Positions 8,717 through 18,395 of a stretch of DNA of 64,000 nt are shown in pieces. The notes beneath the pieces were generated by a model. That model saw only the letters and a list, made by a program, of their open reading frames with translations. It was not told the DNA's origin and did no database searches. The stretch lies in NCBI GenBank assembly GCA_963791425.1, contig CAWBSE010000004.1, forward strand, positions 1,116,001 to 1,180,000. Direction: 5' to 3'. How positions within the stretch are numbered: the stretch's first letter is position 1; each line of letters opens with the position of its first letter. The position numbers were made by a program, and so were the translations under genes. Source of the stretch: DATBLE01 sp963791425. GTDB lineage: Bacteria > Actinomycetota > Thermoleophilia > Gaiellales > Gaiellaceae.

Positions 8717-9427
8717 ATGCGGAAAAGCACCCTCGGCGGCTTTGTCGTGGTCATCGGTGTGGCCGTGGCGCTCTTCGCGGCGCTCCAGGGGCACGCCCGC
8801 ACGTCTGCTCCGGCCACCCGCGTCGACCCGCATATCGCCGCCGGCGCGCACGACTTCGTCCAGTTCGCCTGCTCGGCCTGCCACGGCAACCTCGGCAAGG
8901 GCGGCGTGTCGCCGTTCGTGCCGCGGCTCGACGTCCTCCACACGGCGCTGACCACCGCCGCCCTGTCGAAGATCATCACGCACGGGCTCGGCGAGTCCAC
9001 GAACGCGAAGAAGCCGTACATGCCGGTCTGGGGACCGGTGATCTCGAAGCAGCAGGTCGCCGACCTCGCGACCTACATCCGGGCCGGCCTTCCCGCCGTC
9101 CAGTACGCGACCCCGGTGCCGATCCCCGGCAACCAGGGGCCGGTGGTCGCCGGCTCCGCCGCCTACGTGCGCTACGGCTGCATCAACTGCCACGGCCCGA
9201 ACGGGCTCGGCGGCGTGCCCAACCCGGCGGCGCCCGACAAGTCGATCCCCCCGCTCGCCGGCCAGGACTTCCGGAAAGAGTTCAACACCGACCAGAAGAT
9301 CATCGAGTTCATCCGGTCGGGCAGCGTGATCGGCAAGCAGCCGATCGCGAGCATGCCGCACTGGGGCGGGATCATCCCGAACTGGCAGCTGAAGGCGCTC
9401 GTCGCCTACCTGAAGACGCTGAAGTAG
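8717..9427 (+). CDS. Exported diheme cytochrome c
   Basis: Electron carrier or oxidase-partner protein outside the membrane. An N-terminal hydrophobic segment (residues about 7-25) acts as signal or anchor. Two cytochrome c domains follow, with heme-binding CSACH at residues 52-56 and CINCH at 155-159, each with downstream methionine candidates (KPYMPVWG and ASMPHWG) as distal ligands. The ATG at 8717 is preferred over the TTG six bases upstream because it directly precedes the basic RKS start of the signal. It stands alone between the ureohydrolase and the convergent cyclase gene, so its redox partner is unknown. Confidence 0.9.
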   Translation: MRKSTLGGFVVVIGVAVALFAALQGHARTSAPATRVDPHIAAGAHDFVQFACSACHGNLGKGGVSPFVPRLDVLHTALTTAALSKIITHGLGESTNAKKPYMPVWGPVISKQQVADLATYIRAGLPAVQYATPVPIPGNQGPVVAGSAAYVRYGCINCHGPNGLGGVPNPAAPDKSIPPLAGQDFRKEFNTDQKIIEFIRSGSVIGKQPIASMPHWGGIIPNWQLKALVAYLKTLK

Positions 9428-9431
9428 CGGC

Positions 9432-12400
9432 TCAGGCGGTCTGCACCGGGACACCGCCTGCGAGGGCGACCCGGTCGATCCACGGCGCCGCGCCGAGCCG
9501 CTCGAAGATCTCGCGAGCCTCGGCGAGCGGCTCGGTCGAGCCGCTCGCCTCGCCGAGCTCGAGCAGCGTGACGGCCAGGTCGAACGGGATCTCCAGCTCG
9601 CGAAAGAGGGCTTCCGCGGTCCGGAAGCCGCTCGTGTCACCGGACAGCTTCGAACGGAAGCGGTGGGCGTGCGCCTCGAGCAGCCGCGGGCGCTCCCCCG
9701 GGCGGAGCGACTCGATCACGTCGAGGAGCTCCTCCACCTTGGCCGTGTCACCGAGCTCGGAGGCCGCCTCGAGCCCTTCGACGAGGCAGAGCTTCACGGT
9801 CAGGAACGTGGTCCCCATCTCGGCCTTGAACGCGATGCCCGACTCCGCGGCGGCGAGCGCCTCGCCCGCCCGGCCCTCCATTCGGAGAACGTGCGACTCC
9901 GCGGCTGCAAACCCGAGACGCACCTGCGGATCGTCCGAGGTCTTCAGGGCCGACTGGTCATCGAGTCGGCGACGCGCCCCGGCGAGATTGCCGCGTGCGC
10001 ACTCGGCGATCACCACGTGCAGCTGAAGAGCACCGACGGAGACCGCCTGCCCCTCCCCCAGCCCTGCCACCCGGTCGAGTGCCTCGTCCCATTCGCCGAT
10101 CATCACCAGCGCGCTCAGCGGACCGTAGAGAAAGATCTCCTCCCAGACGCGATCCCCGACCCGGCGGGCGAGATCGAGCCCGCGGGCGGCGGCTTCGGCC
10201 GCGTCGCGGTAGCGATCGCACGATTCGTGGTTGACCGCGAGGTTGTTGAGCGCGCGAACCGCCGCAGCGTTCAGGTCGCCGGCGAGCGCCAGTTCCAGCG
10301 ATCCTTCGAGCAGGATCCGGGCTTCTTCGAGGCGGTTGCAGGAGGTGTACAGGACGGACTTCGTCGTGAGCGCCTGGGCGAAGACCTCCGGGAGGCGCAG
10401 CGCCTCGGCCAGGTCGAGCGCCACCTCGAGGGGAGGCGCCGCCTCCTCGAGCCTGTTGCTGAGGACGAGAAAACGGCCGAGCTGGGCGGCCACGACGGCG
10501 GTGTCCTCATCCTGTTCTTCGCCGAGCGTCTTCATCACCGCCTCGAGGCGTGAAACCGCCTCCGACGGGTGCCCTTCGCGGTGGTCGATCTCGCCGAGCA
10601 AGGCAGAGATGCGAGCTGCCCGGCGGGTCAGCCCTTCGGCCTCGAAAACGGCGAGCGCCCGGTCGAGATAGGCACGCGCCTGGTCACCTCGAGCCGCCAG
10701 CCACGCACTCCGCCCGGCTCGCTCCTCGAGCTCCGCCTCCGCGAGGGGGTCGTCGGCGAGCCCAGCCGCCTGGGCGAAATAGCGCTCTGCCTCCTCGTTC
10801 GCGCCCAGCGACGCCGCCCGGTCGCCGGCGCGGGCGAGCTCGGTCCCGGCCCGCGCCCTGATCTCGTCGGCGTCCAGAGCGTCCGGCGCCGCCTCGTAGG
10901 CCGCGAGGTAGTGCGACGCGACGACTTCGACGACCTCCTGCTCGACCATCGCTTGCTCGAGGAACGCGGCGGCGGCGAGGTGCCGGGCCTTCCGGTCGGC
11001 CTTGGCGAGCGTGTCGTAGGCGACCTTGCGGAGCAGGTCCTGGAGGAAGCCGTACTGGCCGTGCTCGGGCGAGCGCGGGTCGGCCTGGACGCCGAAGACC
11101 TCCTTGCGCGCGAGCGAGGAGAGGATGGGCTCGAGCTCCGCCTCCGGCACGCCGGAGAGCGAAGCGAGCGCCTGCTTCGTGAACGTCTTGCCGAGCACGG
11201 ACGCGTCCTGGACGACGCGCCGCTCGCCCGGCGGGAGGCCGTCGAGCCTCGCGGCGATCAGGGCCTGCAGCGTCTCCGGGACGTCGAGGGACTCGATCGT
11301 CCCGACCGGCCGGTACACGGGGCCCTCCTGCACGAGCGCGCCCCGGTCGAGCAGCATGCGCACGGTCTCGACCGCATAGAGCGGCACACCTTCTGCGCGG
11401 TCGAGGATCTGTTCCCGCACCTCGGCGGGAAGGCCCGGGACGAGTCCGGAGAGCAACTCCTCCATCGCCTCAGGGGAGAGCGGCTCGAGATAGATCGAGC
11501 TGAAGTTGCGATGGCCGGCGCCCCAGGTCGGGCGGCGCTCGAGCAGCTCGGGCCGCGCCTGCGTGACGACGAGAATCGGGGAGTTGCGAGCCCACTCGAG
11601 CAGGTACTCGATGAAGTCGAGCAGCGAGGCGTCCGCCCACTGCATGTCCTCGAAGAGCATCACGATCGGGTAGACGACCGCGAGCCGCTCGAAGAACAGC
11701 CGCCAGGCGGCGAACAGGTCCTCGCGGTCGTACCTGGTGCTCTCCTCCTCCAGCCCCAGCAGATGCGCCAGCCGCGGCTCGACAAAACGGCGCTCGTCCG
11801 GATCGGAGATGTGCTCCTCGACGACCGCAGCGAGCTTGGCCAGGGCGGGGCCCTGCTCTTCGTCCTCGACGATCCGGGCGCGCATCCTGACCATGTCCGC
11901 GAGCGCCCAGTAGGTGACGCCTTCGCCGTACGAGAGGCAGCGGCCGCGGTTCCAGTACGTGATCTGGGCGATCCCGTCGAAGTACTTGTAGAACTCCCAG
12001 CCGAGCCGGGACTTGCCGATCCCGGCGATACCGGTGATCGAGACGAGGTGCGCGCGACCCTCGTCGGCCGACGCGTGGAAGAGCTCCTTGATCTGGCGCA
12101 GCTCGCGGTCGCGACCGACGAACGGCGCCTCGAGGCCGACAGACTTGAGCGAGCCGCGGGCACCGGAGACGACCCGGAGCGCGCGCCACAGCGGGATCAG
12201 CCCGACCTTCCCTTTCAGCTCGTGGCTGCCGGCGTCCTCGTAGGCGACGGTCTGCTCGGTTGCCCGGCGCGTTGCCTCCCCGACCAAAACGGTGCCCGGC
12301 TCGGCGAGCGACTGGACACGCGAGGCCGTGTTCACCAGGTCGCCGGCGACCATTCCCTCACCCTCGGCACCGAGCGTCACGGCCGCCTCGCCGGTCATCA

Positions 12401-12899
12401 CGGCGGCGCGGGCGCGCAGAACCGAAACTCCCAGCTCGTCGCCGAGCGCGCTCACCGCGGCGACGAGGTCGAGGGAGGCGCGGACGGCGCGCTCGGCGTC
12501 GTCCTCGGTGGCGGCCGGAGTTCCCCAGACGGCCATCACGGCGTCGCCGATGAACTTCTCGACCGTCCCGCCGTAGAGCTCGATCAGCCGCCGGCATGTG
12601 TCGAAGTAGCGGGAGAGGAGGTCGCGCGTGTCCTCGGCGTCACGCGCCTCGGACGCGGCTGTGAAGCCGACCAGGTCGGCGAAGAGGACGGTGACGAGCT
12701 TGAGCTCGGCTGTCGGCGCGGCGCGCGCGGCAGCCGGCGCCGCCACGTCCCCCAGCGGCGAGCCGCAGTCGCCGCAGAACGTGTCCCCGGGCTCGTTCGC
12801 GGCCCCGCAGGACGGGCAGCCCACCGCGAGCGGCGCCCCACACGCCGAGCAGAACTTCCGCCCGGGCCGATTCTCGCTGCCGCAGCTCGTGCAACTCAC
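9432..12899 (-). CDS. Adenylate cyclase/AAA ATPase/TPR signalling protein (copy 2)
   Basis: Multidomain class III cyclase. In order: two four-cysteine zinc ribbons (residues 3-46), a cyclase homology domain (about 65-240), an AAA/NACHT-like ATPase with Walker A GIAGIGKS at 290-297, then a long TPR region to residue 1155. Cyclase residues look complete: metal aspartates D75 and D119, adenine-selecting K115 and D187, and N190/R194, so cAMP production is plausible. The GTG at 12899 overlaps the upstream paralogue's TGA as GTGA, which fixes the start and shows translational coupling. The long open frame beyond 12899 is only the shadow of that paralogue. Its ligand or client is unknown. Confidence 0.92.
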   Translation of the reverse strand: MSCTSCGSENRPGRKFCSACGAPLAVGCPSCGAANEPGDTFCGDCGSPLGDVAAPAAARAAPTAELKLVTVLFADLVGFTAASEARDAEDTRDLLSRYFDTCRRLIELYGGTVEKFIGDAVMAVWGTPAATEDDAERAVRASLDLVAAVSALGDELGVSVLRARAAVMTGEAAVTLGAEGEGMVAGDLVNTASRVQSLAEPGTVLVGEATRRATEQTVAYEDAGSHELKGKVGLIPLWRALRVVSGARGSLKSVGLEAPFVGRDRELRQIKELFHASADEGRAHLVSITGIAGIGKSRLGWEFYKYFDGIAQITYWNRGRCLSYGEGVTYWALADMVRMRARIVEDEEQGPALAKLAAVVEEHISDPDERRFVEPRLAHLLGLEEESTRYDREDLFAAWRLFFERLAVVYPIVMLFEDMQWADASLLDFIEYLLEWARNSPILVVTQARPELLERRPTWGAGHRNFSSIYLEPLSPEAMEELLSGLVPGLPAEVREQILDRAEGVPLYAVETVRMLLDRGALVQEGPVYRPVGTIESLDVPETLQALIAARLDGLPPGERRVVQDASVLGKTFTKQALASLSGVPEAELEPILSSLARKEVFGVQADPRSPEHGQYGFLQDLLRKVAYDTLAKADRKARHLAAAAFLEQAMVEQEVVEVVASHYLAAYEAAPDALDADEIRARAGTELARAGDRAASLGANEEAERYFAQAAGLADDPLAEAELEERAGRSAWLAARGDQARAYLDRALAVFEAEGLTRRAARISALLGEIDHREGHPSEAVSRLEAVMKTLGEEQDEDTAVVAAQLGRFLVLSNRLEEAAPPLEVALDLAEALRLPEVFAQALTTKSVLYTSCNRLEEARILLEGSLELALAGDLNAAAVRALNNLAVNHESCDRYRDAAEAAARGLDLARRVGDRVWEEIFLYGPLSALVMIGEWDEALDRVAGLGEGQAVSVGALQLHVVIAECARGNLAGARRRLDDQSALKTSDDPQVRLGFAAAESHVLRMEGRAGEALAAAESGIAFKAEMGTTFLTVKLCLVEGLEAASELGDTAKVEELLDVIESLRPGERPRLLEAHAHRFRSKLSGDTSGFRTAEALFRELEIPFDLAVTLLELGEASGSTEPLAEAREIFERLGAAPWIDRVALAGGVPVQTA

Positions 12900-15800
12900 G
12901 CCGTCACCCCCGCTTCGACGCCGAGGGCGACCCGCTCGATCCACGGCGTCGCCTCGAGCCGCTCGAACGTCTCGCCGGCCTCGGCGAGCAGGACCTCGGC
13001 CTCGGCGGCCCGCCCCTGCCCGGCGAGCCACTCTGCGTGCTCGAGTTGGGTGACCGCCAGGTAGAAGACGAGCCCGTGCTCGCGGAAGAGGGCGCCGGCG
13101 GTCTTGAACCCCTGTTCGACGCCGTCCTGCTCGCCCCGCGCGGCGCCGAGGTGTGATCTGAACCGGGCCGCCTGGGCCCGCAGGTAGGGCGGCCGCCTGC
13201 CCGGCGGGATCGCTTCGACTCTCTCGAGGAGACTCTCGACCACGTCCAGCCGCCCGAGCGCAAGAGCCGACTCGAGCTCCTCGCTGAACGCGATCTTCGA
13301 GTCGACCGAGACCCCGCCGCCGAGAGCCTCGCCGGACGCGACCGCCTCCTCGCCTGCTGCGAGCGCCTCCTCGTTGCGGCCCTCCGCGCGGAGCACCGTC
13401 GAGTCGAGCGTCAGATAGCCGGTGCGATCCTGGACGTCCGCCGAGTCCTTCAGTTCGGACAGCCCCGTCAGGATCCGCCTCGCCTCGGTCACCTCTCCCC
13501 GTGCGACTGCGATCTCGACGAGCGTGTTGACGACTGCAATCGCCCGCGTGCGCTGACCCTCCGGAACCTCGGCCGCCAGGTCGAGGGCCTCCTGCCACTG
13601 GCCGGTGCGCTGCAGATACCAGCTGAGCTCGCCGGCCAGGCTCCACTCGCCCCTCCGGTCTCCCGTCTTGCGGGCAAGGGCGAGACCGCGCCGGAGCAGG
13701 TCGATCGCCTCCTCGTAGCGGTCGCCGCGGTCGAGCTTGTCGCCGAGGTTGTTGTACGCGCGGATCGCCGCGGCCGCGAGATCGTTCTCGAGCGCGAGCT
13801 CGAGCGCGTGCTTGATCAGCGCGAGCGACTGCTCCGAGCGTCCGCCGTAGCTCGCGATCAGTCCCTGCGTGTTCAGGGCCTGGGACAGGACCTCGGGCAG
13901 CCAGAGCGACTCGGCGACCTCGATCGCGATGTCGTTCCGCGCTGCGGCGAGCTCGACCTCGCCCTTGAAGAAATGCAGCCGGCCAAGCTGGGCCGCGAGG
14001 GTGGCGAGGTCGTCGTCGGGCTCGTCCCCCGAGAGCACCGCGAAGGCACGCTCCATCCGCTCGAGCGCCTGCTCCAGCTGTCCCAGCCGCCACTCGACCT
14101 CGCCGAGCCGCGCGGAGACCCTGGCGGCCGGATGGGTCAGGCCCTGTTTCTCGTACAGCCCCAGGGCACGCTCGTAGTGCACGCGGGCCTGCTCCAGTCT
14201 ACCGGAGGCCCAGGCGGTCGCGCCGGCGCGCTCACGAAGCCCGGCCTCGGCGAGTGGATCGTCGGTGAGCTCGGCGGCACGCTCGAAGTGGTGCTGCGCC
14301 TCCTCGTTCGCCGCCAACGACGCCGCCCGTTCGCCCGCCCGGGTGAGCGTCTCCAGCGCCCTGATCCTGATCGCATCCGCGTCGTCCGCGTCCGGCGCCG
14401 CGTGGTAGGCGTCGAGGTAGTGCGCGGCGACCACCTCGACCACCTCCTGTTCGCCGGCGCCGAAGGCCCGTACGAGATGAGCCGCTGCAGCCAGGTGGCG
14501 GGATTTGCGCTCGGCCTTCGCGAGCGTCTCGTAGGCCACGCGCTTGAGCAGGTCCTGGAGGAAGCTGTACTGGCCGCGCTCGGGTGAGCGCGGGTCGGCC
14601 TGGACCGAGAAGACCTCCTTGCGGACGAGCGAGGTGAGCAGCGGCTCGAGCTCCGGCTCGGGAAGCCCGGAAAGGGCGGCAAGGCCGGTCTTCGTGAACG
14701 ACTTGCCGAGCACGGCGGCGTCCTGGAGCAGCCGCCGCTCCTCGGGGGCGAGGCCGTCGAGGCGGGCGGCGACGAGCGCGTGCAGCGTCTCGGGGACATC
14801 GAGCGCCTCGATCGGCCCGGTCGGCCGGTAGACGTCACCCTCGCGGGCGACCAGGCCGCGATCGAGCAGCATCCGCACGGTCTCGACCGCGTAGAGCGGC
14901 ACCCCCTCGGCGCGGGCGAGGATCTGGGCCCGAAGTTCCTCGGGCAGGCCCGGTACGAAGCCCGTGAGCAGCTCCTCCATCGCAGCGCCGGAGAGCGCTT
15001 CGAGAGAGAGCGTCGTCGCGTTACGACCCCCTGCGCCGAATCCAGGTCGGCGCTCGGCCAGCTCGGGCCGGGCAAGCGCGAGCACGAACAGCGGGTGGTT
15101 GCGCGACCACTCGAGCAGGTACTCGATGAAGTCGAGCAGGCCCGTGTCGGCCCACTGGAGATCCTCGAAGACGAGCACGACCGCACCCTGTTCGGCCAGG
15201 CGCTCGAAGAAGAGCCGCCACGCCGAGAAGAGATCCTCGCGGTCGGGTGCCGTCCGCTCGGTGAGGCCGAGCAGATGCGCGAGCCGCGGCTCCAGCCAGG
15301 TTCGCTCCTCGGCGTCGGTGACGTGCAGCTCGATCGCCGCTCGAAGCTTCGCGAACGCCGGCTCGGGTGCCTCCTCCTCGAGGATCCCCGCGCGCATGCG
15401 CACCATCTCCGCGAGCGCCCAGTAGGCGACCCCCTCGCCGTACGCGAGGCATCGGCCGCGATGCCACCAGATCTCCTCGACGAGCCCGTCGAGGTACTTC
15501 TCGTACTCCCAGGCCAGGCGGGACTTCCCGATACCGCCGATCCCCGACACCGAGACGAGATGCGCCCGCCCTTCCTCGATGCACCCGTGGAAGTGCTCCT
15601 TGACCAGGCGCAGCTCACGGTCGCGGCCCACGAACGGCGGCTCGAGCCCTGCCGACTTCTGCGCTCCGCCGCGGGCCGCCGTCACGCGCAACGCGTGGAA
15701 GAGCGGCACCGCCTCCGTCTTCCCCTTCATCTCGTGCTCGCCGGCGGGCTCGTACGCGATCGCCGCCTCGGTCGCCCGCTTCGTCGTCTCGCCCACCAGG

Positions 15801-16402
15801 ACAGTCCCCGGCTCGGCGGCCGACTGGATCCGGGAGGCCGTGTTCACCAGGTCTCCCGCGACCATCCCCTGGCCGACCGCGCCGATCGTCACGGCCGCCT
15901 CGCCCGTGAGGACGCCCGCGCGGGCGGCAAGGCCGGGAGCGAGCTCCGGCACTGCCGCAACCAGGTCGAGCGCGGCCCGTACCGCCCGCTCCGCGTCGTC
16001 CTCGTTCGCGACCGGCGCACCCCACACCGCCATCACGGCGTCCCCGATGAACTTCTCCACTGTCCCGCCGTAGCGCGAGATCAGGCTCTGGGCCGTCTCG
16101 AAGTAGGACGACAGCAGTTCACGCGTGTCCTCCGCGTCGCGCGCCTCCGACGCCGACGTGAACCCGACCAGATCCGCGAACAGCACGGAGACCAGGCGTC
16201 GCTCGGCCGTCGGAGCCGCGGACACGACCGCAGGCGCGGATACCGGCTGCCCACCGAGCGCCGCCCCACACTCCCCGCAGAACTTCACTCCCGGCGGATT
16301 CGGCGTGCCGCACGAGGGGCAGGCGGCCAGGAGCGCGCCGCCACACTCACCGCAGAACTTTCTCCCCGGCTCGTTCTGGTTTCCGCAGGCGTCGCAGCGC
16401 AT
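12896..16402 (-). CDS. Adenylate cyclase/AAA ATPase/TPR signalling protein (copy 1)
   Basis: Paralogue of the next gene with the same order: two zinc ribbons (residues 3-46), class III cyclase domain, AAA ATPase with Walker A GIGGIGKS at 287-294, and TPR repeats filling the C-terminal half, 1168 residues in all. Catalytic positions D77, D121, K117, D184, N187 and R191 are present. ATG at 16402 is used, with GTG at 16405 an equal alternative. It sits 18 bases after an acetyltransferase gene at the end of the 2-oxoacid dehydrogenase run and overlaps copy 2 by four bases. The two copies are alike through the cyclase and ATPase domains and more diverged in the TPRs, consistent with a local duplication. 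Confidence 0.92.
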   Translation of the reverse strand: MRCDACGNQNEPGRKFCGECGGALLAACPSCGTPNPPGVKFCGECGAALGGQPVSAPAVVSAAPTAERRLVSVLFADLVGFTSASEARDAEDTRELLSSYFETAQSLISRYGGTVEKFIGDAVMAVWGAPVANEDDAERAVRAALDLVAAVPELAPGLAARAGVLTGEAAVTIGAVGQGMVAGDLVNTASRIQSAAEPGTVLVGETTKRATEAAIAYEPAGEHEMKGKTEAVPLFHALRVTAARGGAQKSAGLEPPFVGRDRELRLVKEHFHGCIEEGRAHLVSVSGIGGIGKSRLAWEYEKYLDGLVEEIWWHRGRCLAYGEGVAYWALAEMVRMRAGILEEEAPEPAFAKLRAAIELHVTDAEERTWLEPRLAHLLGLTERTAPDREDLFSAWRLFFERLAEQGAVVLVFEDLQWADTGLLDFIEYLLEWSRNHPLFVLALARPELAERRPGFGAGGRNATTLSLEALSGAAMEELLTGFVPGLPEELRAQILARAEGVPLYAVETVRMLLDRGLVAREGDVYRPTGPIEALDVPETLHALVAARLDGLAPEERRLLQDAAVLGKSFTKTGLAALSGLPEPELEPLLTSLVRKEVFSVQADPRSPERGQYSFLQDLLKRVAYETLAKAERKSRHLAAAAHLVRAFGAGEQEVVEVVAAHYLDAYHAAPDADDADAIRIRALETLTRAGERAASLAANEEAQHHFERAAELTDDPLAEAGLRERAGATAWASGRLEQARVHYERALGLYEKQGLTHPAARVSARLGEVEWRLGQLEQALERMERAFAVLSGDEPDDDLATLAAQLGRLHFFKGEVELAAARNDIAIEVAESLWLPEVLSQALNTQGLIASYGGRSEQSLALIKHALELALENDLAAAAIRAYNNLGDKLDRGDRYEEAIDLLRRGLALARKTGDRRGEWSLAGELSWYLQRTGQWQEALDLAAEVPEGQRTRAIAVVNTLVEIAVARGEVTEARRILTGLSELKDSADVQDRTGYLTLDSTVLRAEGRNEEALAAGEEAVASGEALGGGVSVDSKIAFSEELESALALGRLDVVESLLERVEAIPPGRRPPYLRAQAARFRSHLGAARGEQDGVEQGFKTAGALFREHGLVFYLAVTQLEHAEWLAGQGRAAEAEVLLAEAGETFERLEATPWIERVALGVEAGVTA

Positions 16403-16420
16403 CACGCCAAGCGTAATCGC

Positions 16421-16876
16421 TCAACCAAGCGGGGCGAGCATGACCAGGGCGCCGCCGCGCTCACCAAACCTGGCGAAACCATGGTGTTCATAGAGGCGCA
16501 GCGCCGGGTTGTCCGGCTCGACGCTGAGGCTGATCTGCGCGTAGCCGCCCTTCGCCGCCTCCGCGAGCAGGGCGGCGAGCAACTCCTCGCCGAGCCCCTT
16601 GCCGCGGCGGCTCGGGACGATCGCGATCGTCAGCTCCGGCGTCTGCTCGTCGACGAACCCGTACCCGGGCTCGCCCTCTTCGAACAGCCGGAACCACGCC
16701 GCGCCGACCGGCTGGAACTCGTCGATCGCGACCAGCGCGTCGTCGCCGGGACGACCCCAACCGGCGACGTAGCGCTCCAGCGGCACGTCGGCGTCCGTGC
16801 CCCAGCGCGCGTAGTACGCGTGCCGGAGCATGTCGCGCAGGAACGGCAGGTCCTGCGTGCCCGCGGGCCGGATCAC
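16421..16876 (-). CDS. GNAT-family N-acetyltransferase, 151 aa
   Basis: Probable acetyl-CoA-dependent N-acetyltransferase of unknown substrate. The GTG at 16876 overlaps the VOC gene's TGA as GTGA, fixing the start. The acetyl-CoA loop reads SRRGKGLGEELLAALLAEA, preceded by the beta4 strand LTIAIVP, and the C-terminal strand/helix ends SVEPDNPALRLYEHHGF, all typical of GNAT enzymes. It lies between the VOC protein and the first cyclase gene with minimal spacing, so it belongs to the same transcript as the E1/E2 genes, though that does not show a role in that pathway. Confidence 0.88.
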   Translation of the reverse strand: MIRPAGTQDLPFLRDMLRHAYYARWGTDADVPLERYVAGWGRPGDDALVAIDEFQPVGAAWFRLFEEGEPGYGFVDEQTPELTIAIVPSRRGKGLGEELLAALLAEAAKGGYAQISLSVEPDNPALRLYEHHGFARFGERGGALVMLAPLG

Positions 16877-17199
16877 TCGATCTCCTCGGTCAGCTGCAGC
16901 CGGTTCCCGTCCGGGTCGAAGACGTCCACGAGCCGCACATGCCCGTGGAGCTCGAGCACGACACCGACCGTCACCCCGGCGCTGCGCAGCCGGTCGGCCT
17001 CGGCCCGGACGTCGGCGACGACGACCGACGCCACGCCGCCCTCGTCGGCCTTGTCCTCCCAGAGCGCGATCGCCATGTCGCCCCGCCGGAGCCTCGCCCA
17101 GCTCCCGTCCTCGTCCACGTAGACCTCGTCGAACCCGAGCGAGTCCCGGTAGAACGTGCGCGACGCAGTCAGATCGCGGACGCGGTACCAGACGCTCAC
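16873..17199 (-). CDS. VOC-superfamily (glyoxalase-fold) protein, 108 aa
   Basis: Small metal-binding-fold protein of the glyoxalase/bleomycin-resistance/dioxygenase superfamily. The GTG at 17199 begins the conserved fold directly (VSVWYRVRDLTASRTFY) and lies two bases after the E2 stop. One VOC module of two beta-alpha-beta-beta-beta units is present, with the usual ending FDPDGNRLQLTEE, where the glutamate is a common metal ligand. Substrate cannot be told from sequence. Its stop overlaps the next gene's start by four bases, so it is translated with the dehydrogenase operon. Confidence 0.85.
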   Translation of the reverse strand: MSVWYRVRDLTASRTFYRDSLGFDEVYVDEDGSWARLRRGDMAIALWEDKADEGGVASVVVADVRAEADRLRSAGVTVGVVLELHGHVRLVDVFDPDGNRLQLTEEIE

Positions 17200-17201
17200 G
17201 A

Positions 17202-18395
17202 TCAGAGGGTCAGGCCCGGTTCCTCCAGGAACTCCTTGACCGTCCGGAGGAAGTCGGCCGCGGTTGCGCCGTCGATCGTGCGGTGGTCGCACGTCAGGGT
17301 CATGGTCATCATCGGCCGGGCGGCGAGGGCGCCGTCGACGACGACCGCCCGGTCCTCGATCGCGCCGACGGCGAGGATCGCGGCCTGCGGAGGGTTGAGG
17401 ACGGCGATGAACTGCTCGACGCCGTACATGCCGAGGTTCGAGATCGTGAACGTGCCGCCCTCGAGGTCGGCGGCCTGGAGCTTCCCCTCGCGGGCGCGGG
17501 AGACGACGCCGGCGCGGGCGGCGGCGATCTGTGCGACGGTCAGCGACTCGCAGCCGGGGATCACCGGGACGACCAGGCCGCGGTCAGTCGCGACGGCGAT
17601 GCCGACGTTCGCCGACGGGTGCAGCTCGATCGCGTCGCCGGCGTACAGCGCGTTGACCTCGCGGTGGCGCATGAGCGCGACCGCGCAGACCTTGGTCAGG
17701 ACGTCGGTGACGGTCGGGCGCTCGTCGGGGTGCCGCTCGAGCAGCTGGGCGCGCAGCTCCTGGGCGCGGGTCATGTCGGCCGACATCGAGATCTGGAAGG
17801 CGGGCGCCGTCCAGGCTTCGGTCATCCGTTTCGCGATGGTGCGGCGGATCGACGTCAGCTCGACGCGCTCGACCGCCCCGGCCGGCGACGCGGCACGCGC
17901 AGGCGCCGGTGGGCCGCCGGCGGCCGCCCGCTCGACGTCCTCGGCGACGATCCGCCCCTCGGGGCCGGTGCCGTTCACAGCGGCGAGGTCGATGCCGCGT
18001 TCGCGCGCGATCCTCCGGGCCAGCGGCGACGCCTTGATCCGACCGCCGTTGGTCACGGACACCACGGGCTCCATCGGCGCTTCCGGCTCCGGCGCAACGG
18101 GCTCCGGCGCGGCTGCCGGCGCGGGCGCCGCCTCGGCCTCGACCTCCGGAACAGACTCGCCCTCGGCGCCGATCACGCCGACCGCCCTGCCGACGGGCAC
18201 CTCGCCCTCGGGGACGAGGATCTTCAGCAGCACCCCGCCGACGTCGGCCTCGACCTCCTGCGTGACCTTGTCGGTGTCGAGCTCGTACAGCGGCTCGCCC
18301 TTCTTCACCGCGTCGCCCTCGGCCTTCAGCCAGCGGACGATCGTTCCTGACTCCATCCCTTGGCCGAGCCGGGGCAGCGTGACCTGCTCAGCCAC
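17202..18395 (-). CDS. 2-oxoacid dehydrogenase E2 (dihydrolipoyl acyltransferase)
   Basis: Core acyltransferase of a pyruvate-, acetoin- or branched-chain-type dehydrogenase complex. Residues 1-80 form one lipoyl domain with the lipoylated lysine K43 in ELDTDKV; a Pro/Ala/Glu-rich linker follows, then a peripheral subunit-binding domain (ASPLARRIARERGIDL, about 130-165), then the catalytic domain with the H371/D375 motif DHRTIDG. The GTG at 18395 overlaps the end of E1beta by eight bases, which fixes the start better than the open frame extending to 18422. Length 397 residues is normal for a single-lipoyl E2. The actual oxoacid is not determined. Confidence 0.94.
   Translation of the reverse strand: MAEQVTLPRLGQGMESGTIVRWLKAEGDAVKKGEPLYELDTDKVTQEVEADVGGVLLKILVPEGEVPVGRAVGVIGAEGESVPEVEAEAAPAPAAAPEPVAPEPEAPMEPVVSVTNGGRIKASPLARRIARERGIDLAAVNGTGPEGRIVAEDVERAAAGGPPAPARAASPAGAVERVELTSIRRTIAKRMTEAWTAPAFQISMSADMTRAQELRAQLLERHPDERPTVTDVLTKVCAVALMRHREVNALYAGDAIELHPSANVGIAVATDRGLVVPVIPGCESLTVAQIAAARAGVVSRAREGKLQAADLEGGTFTISNLGMYGVEQFIAVLNPPQAAILAVGAIEDRAVVVDGALAARPMMTMTLTCDHRTIDGATAADFLRTVKEFLEEPGLTL

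Noticed and set aside
8332..10026. A 564-residue open frame across the ureohydrolase and cytochrome genes
   Set aside because: Shadow of two well supported genes; sequence is Arg/Pro-rich without domains.
12900..14093. Upstream extension of the copy 2 cyclase frame to a 1553-residue protein
   Set aside because: The extension lies antisense-free over the upstream paralogue in another frame; the GTGA overlap and the zinc-ribbon start mark the true beginning.
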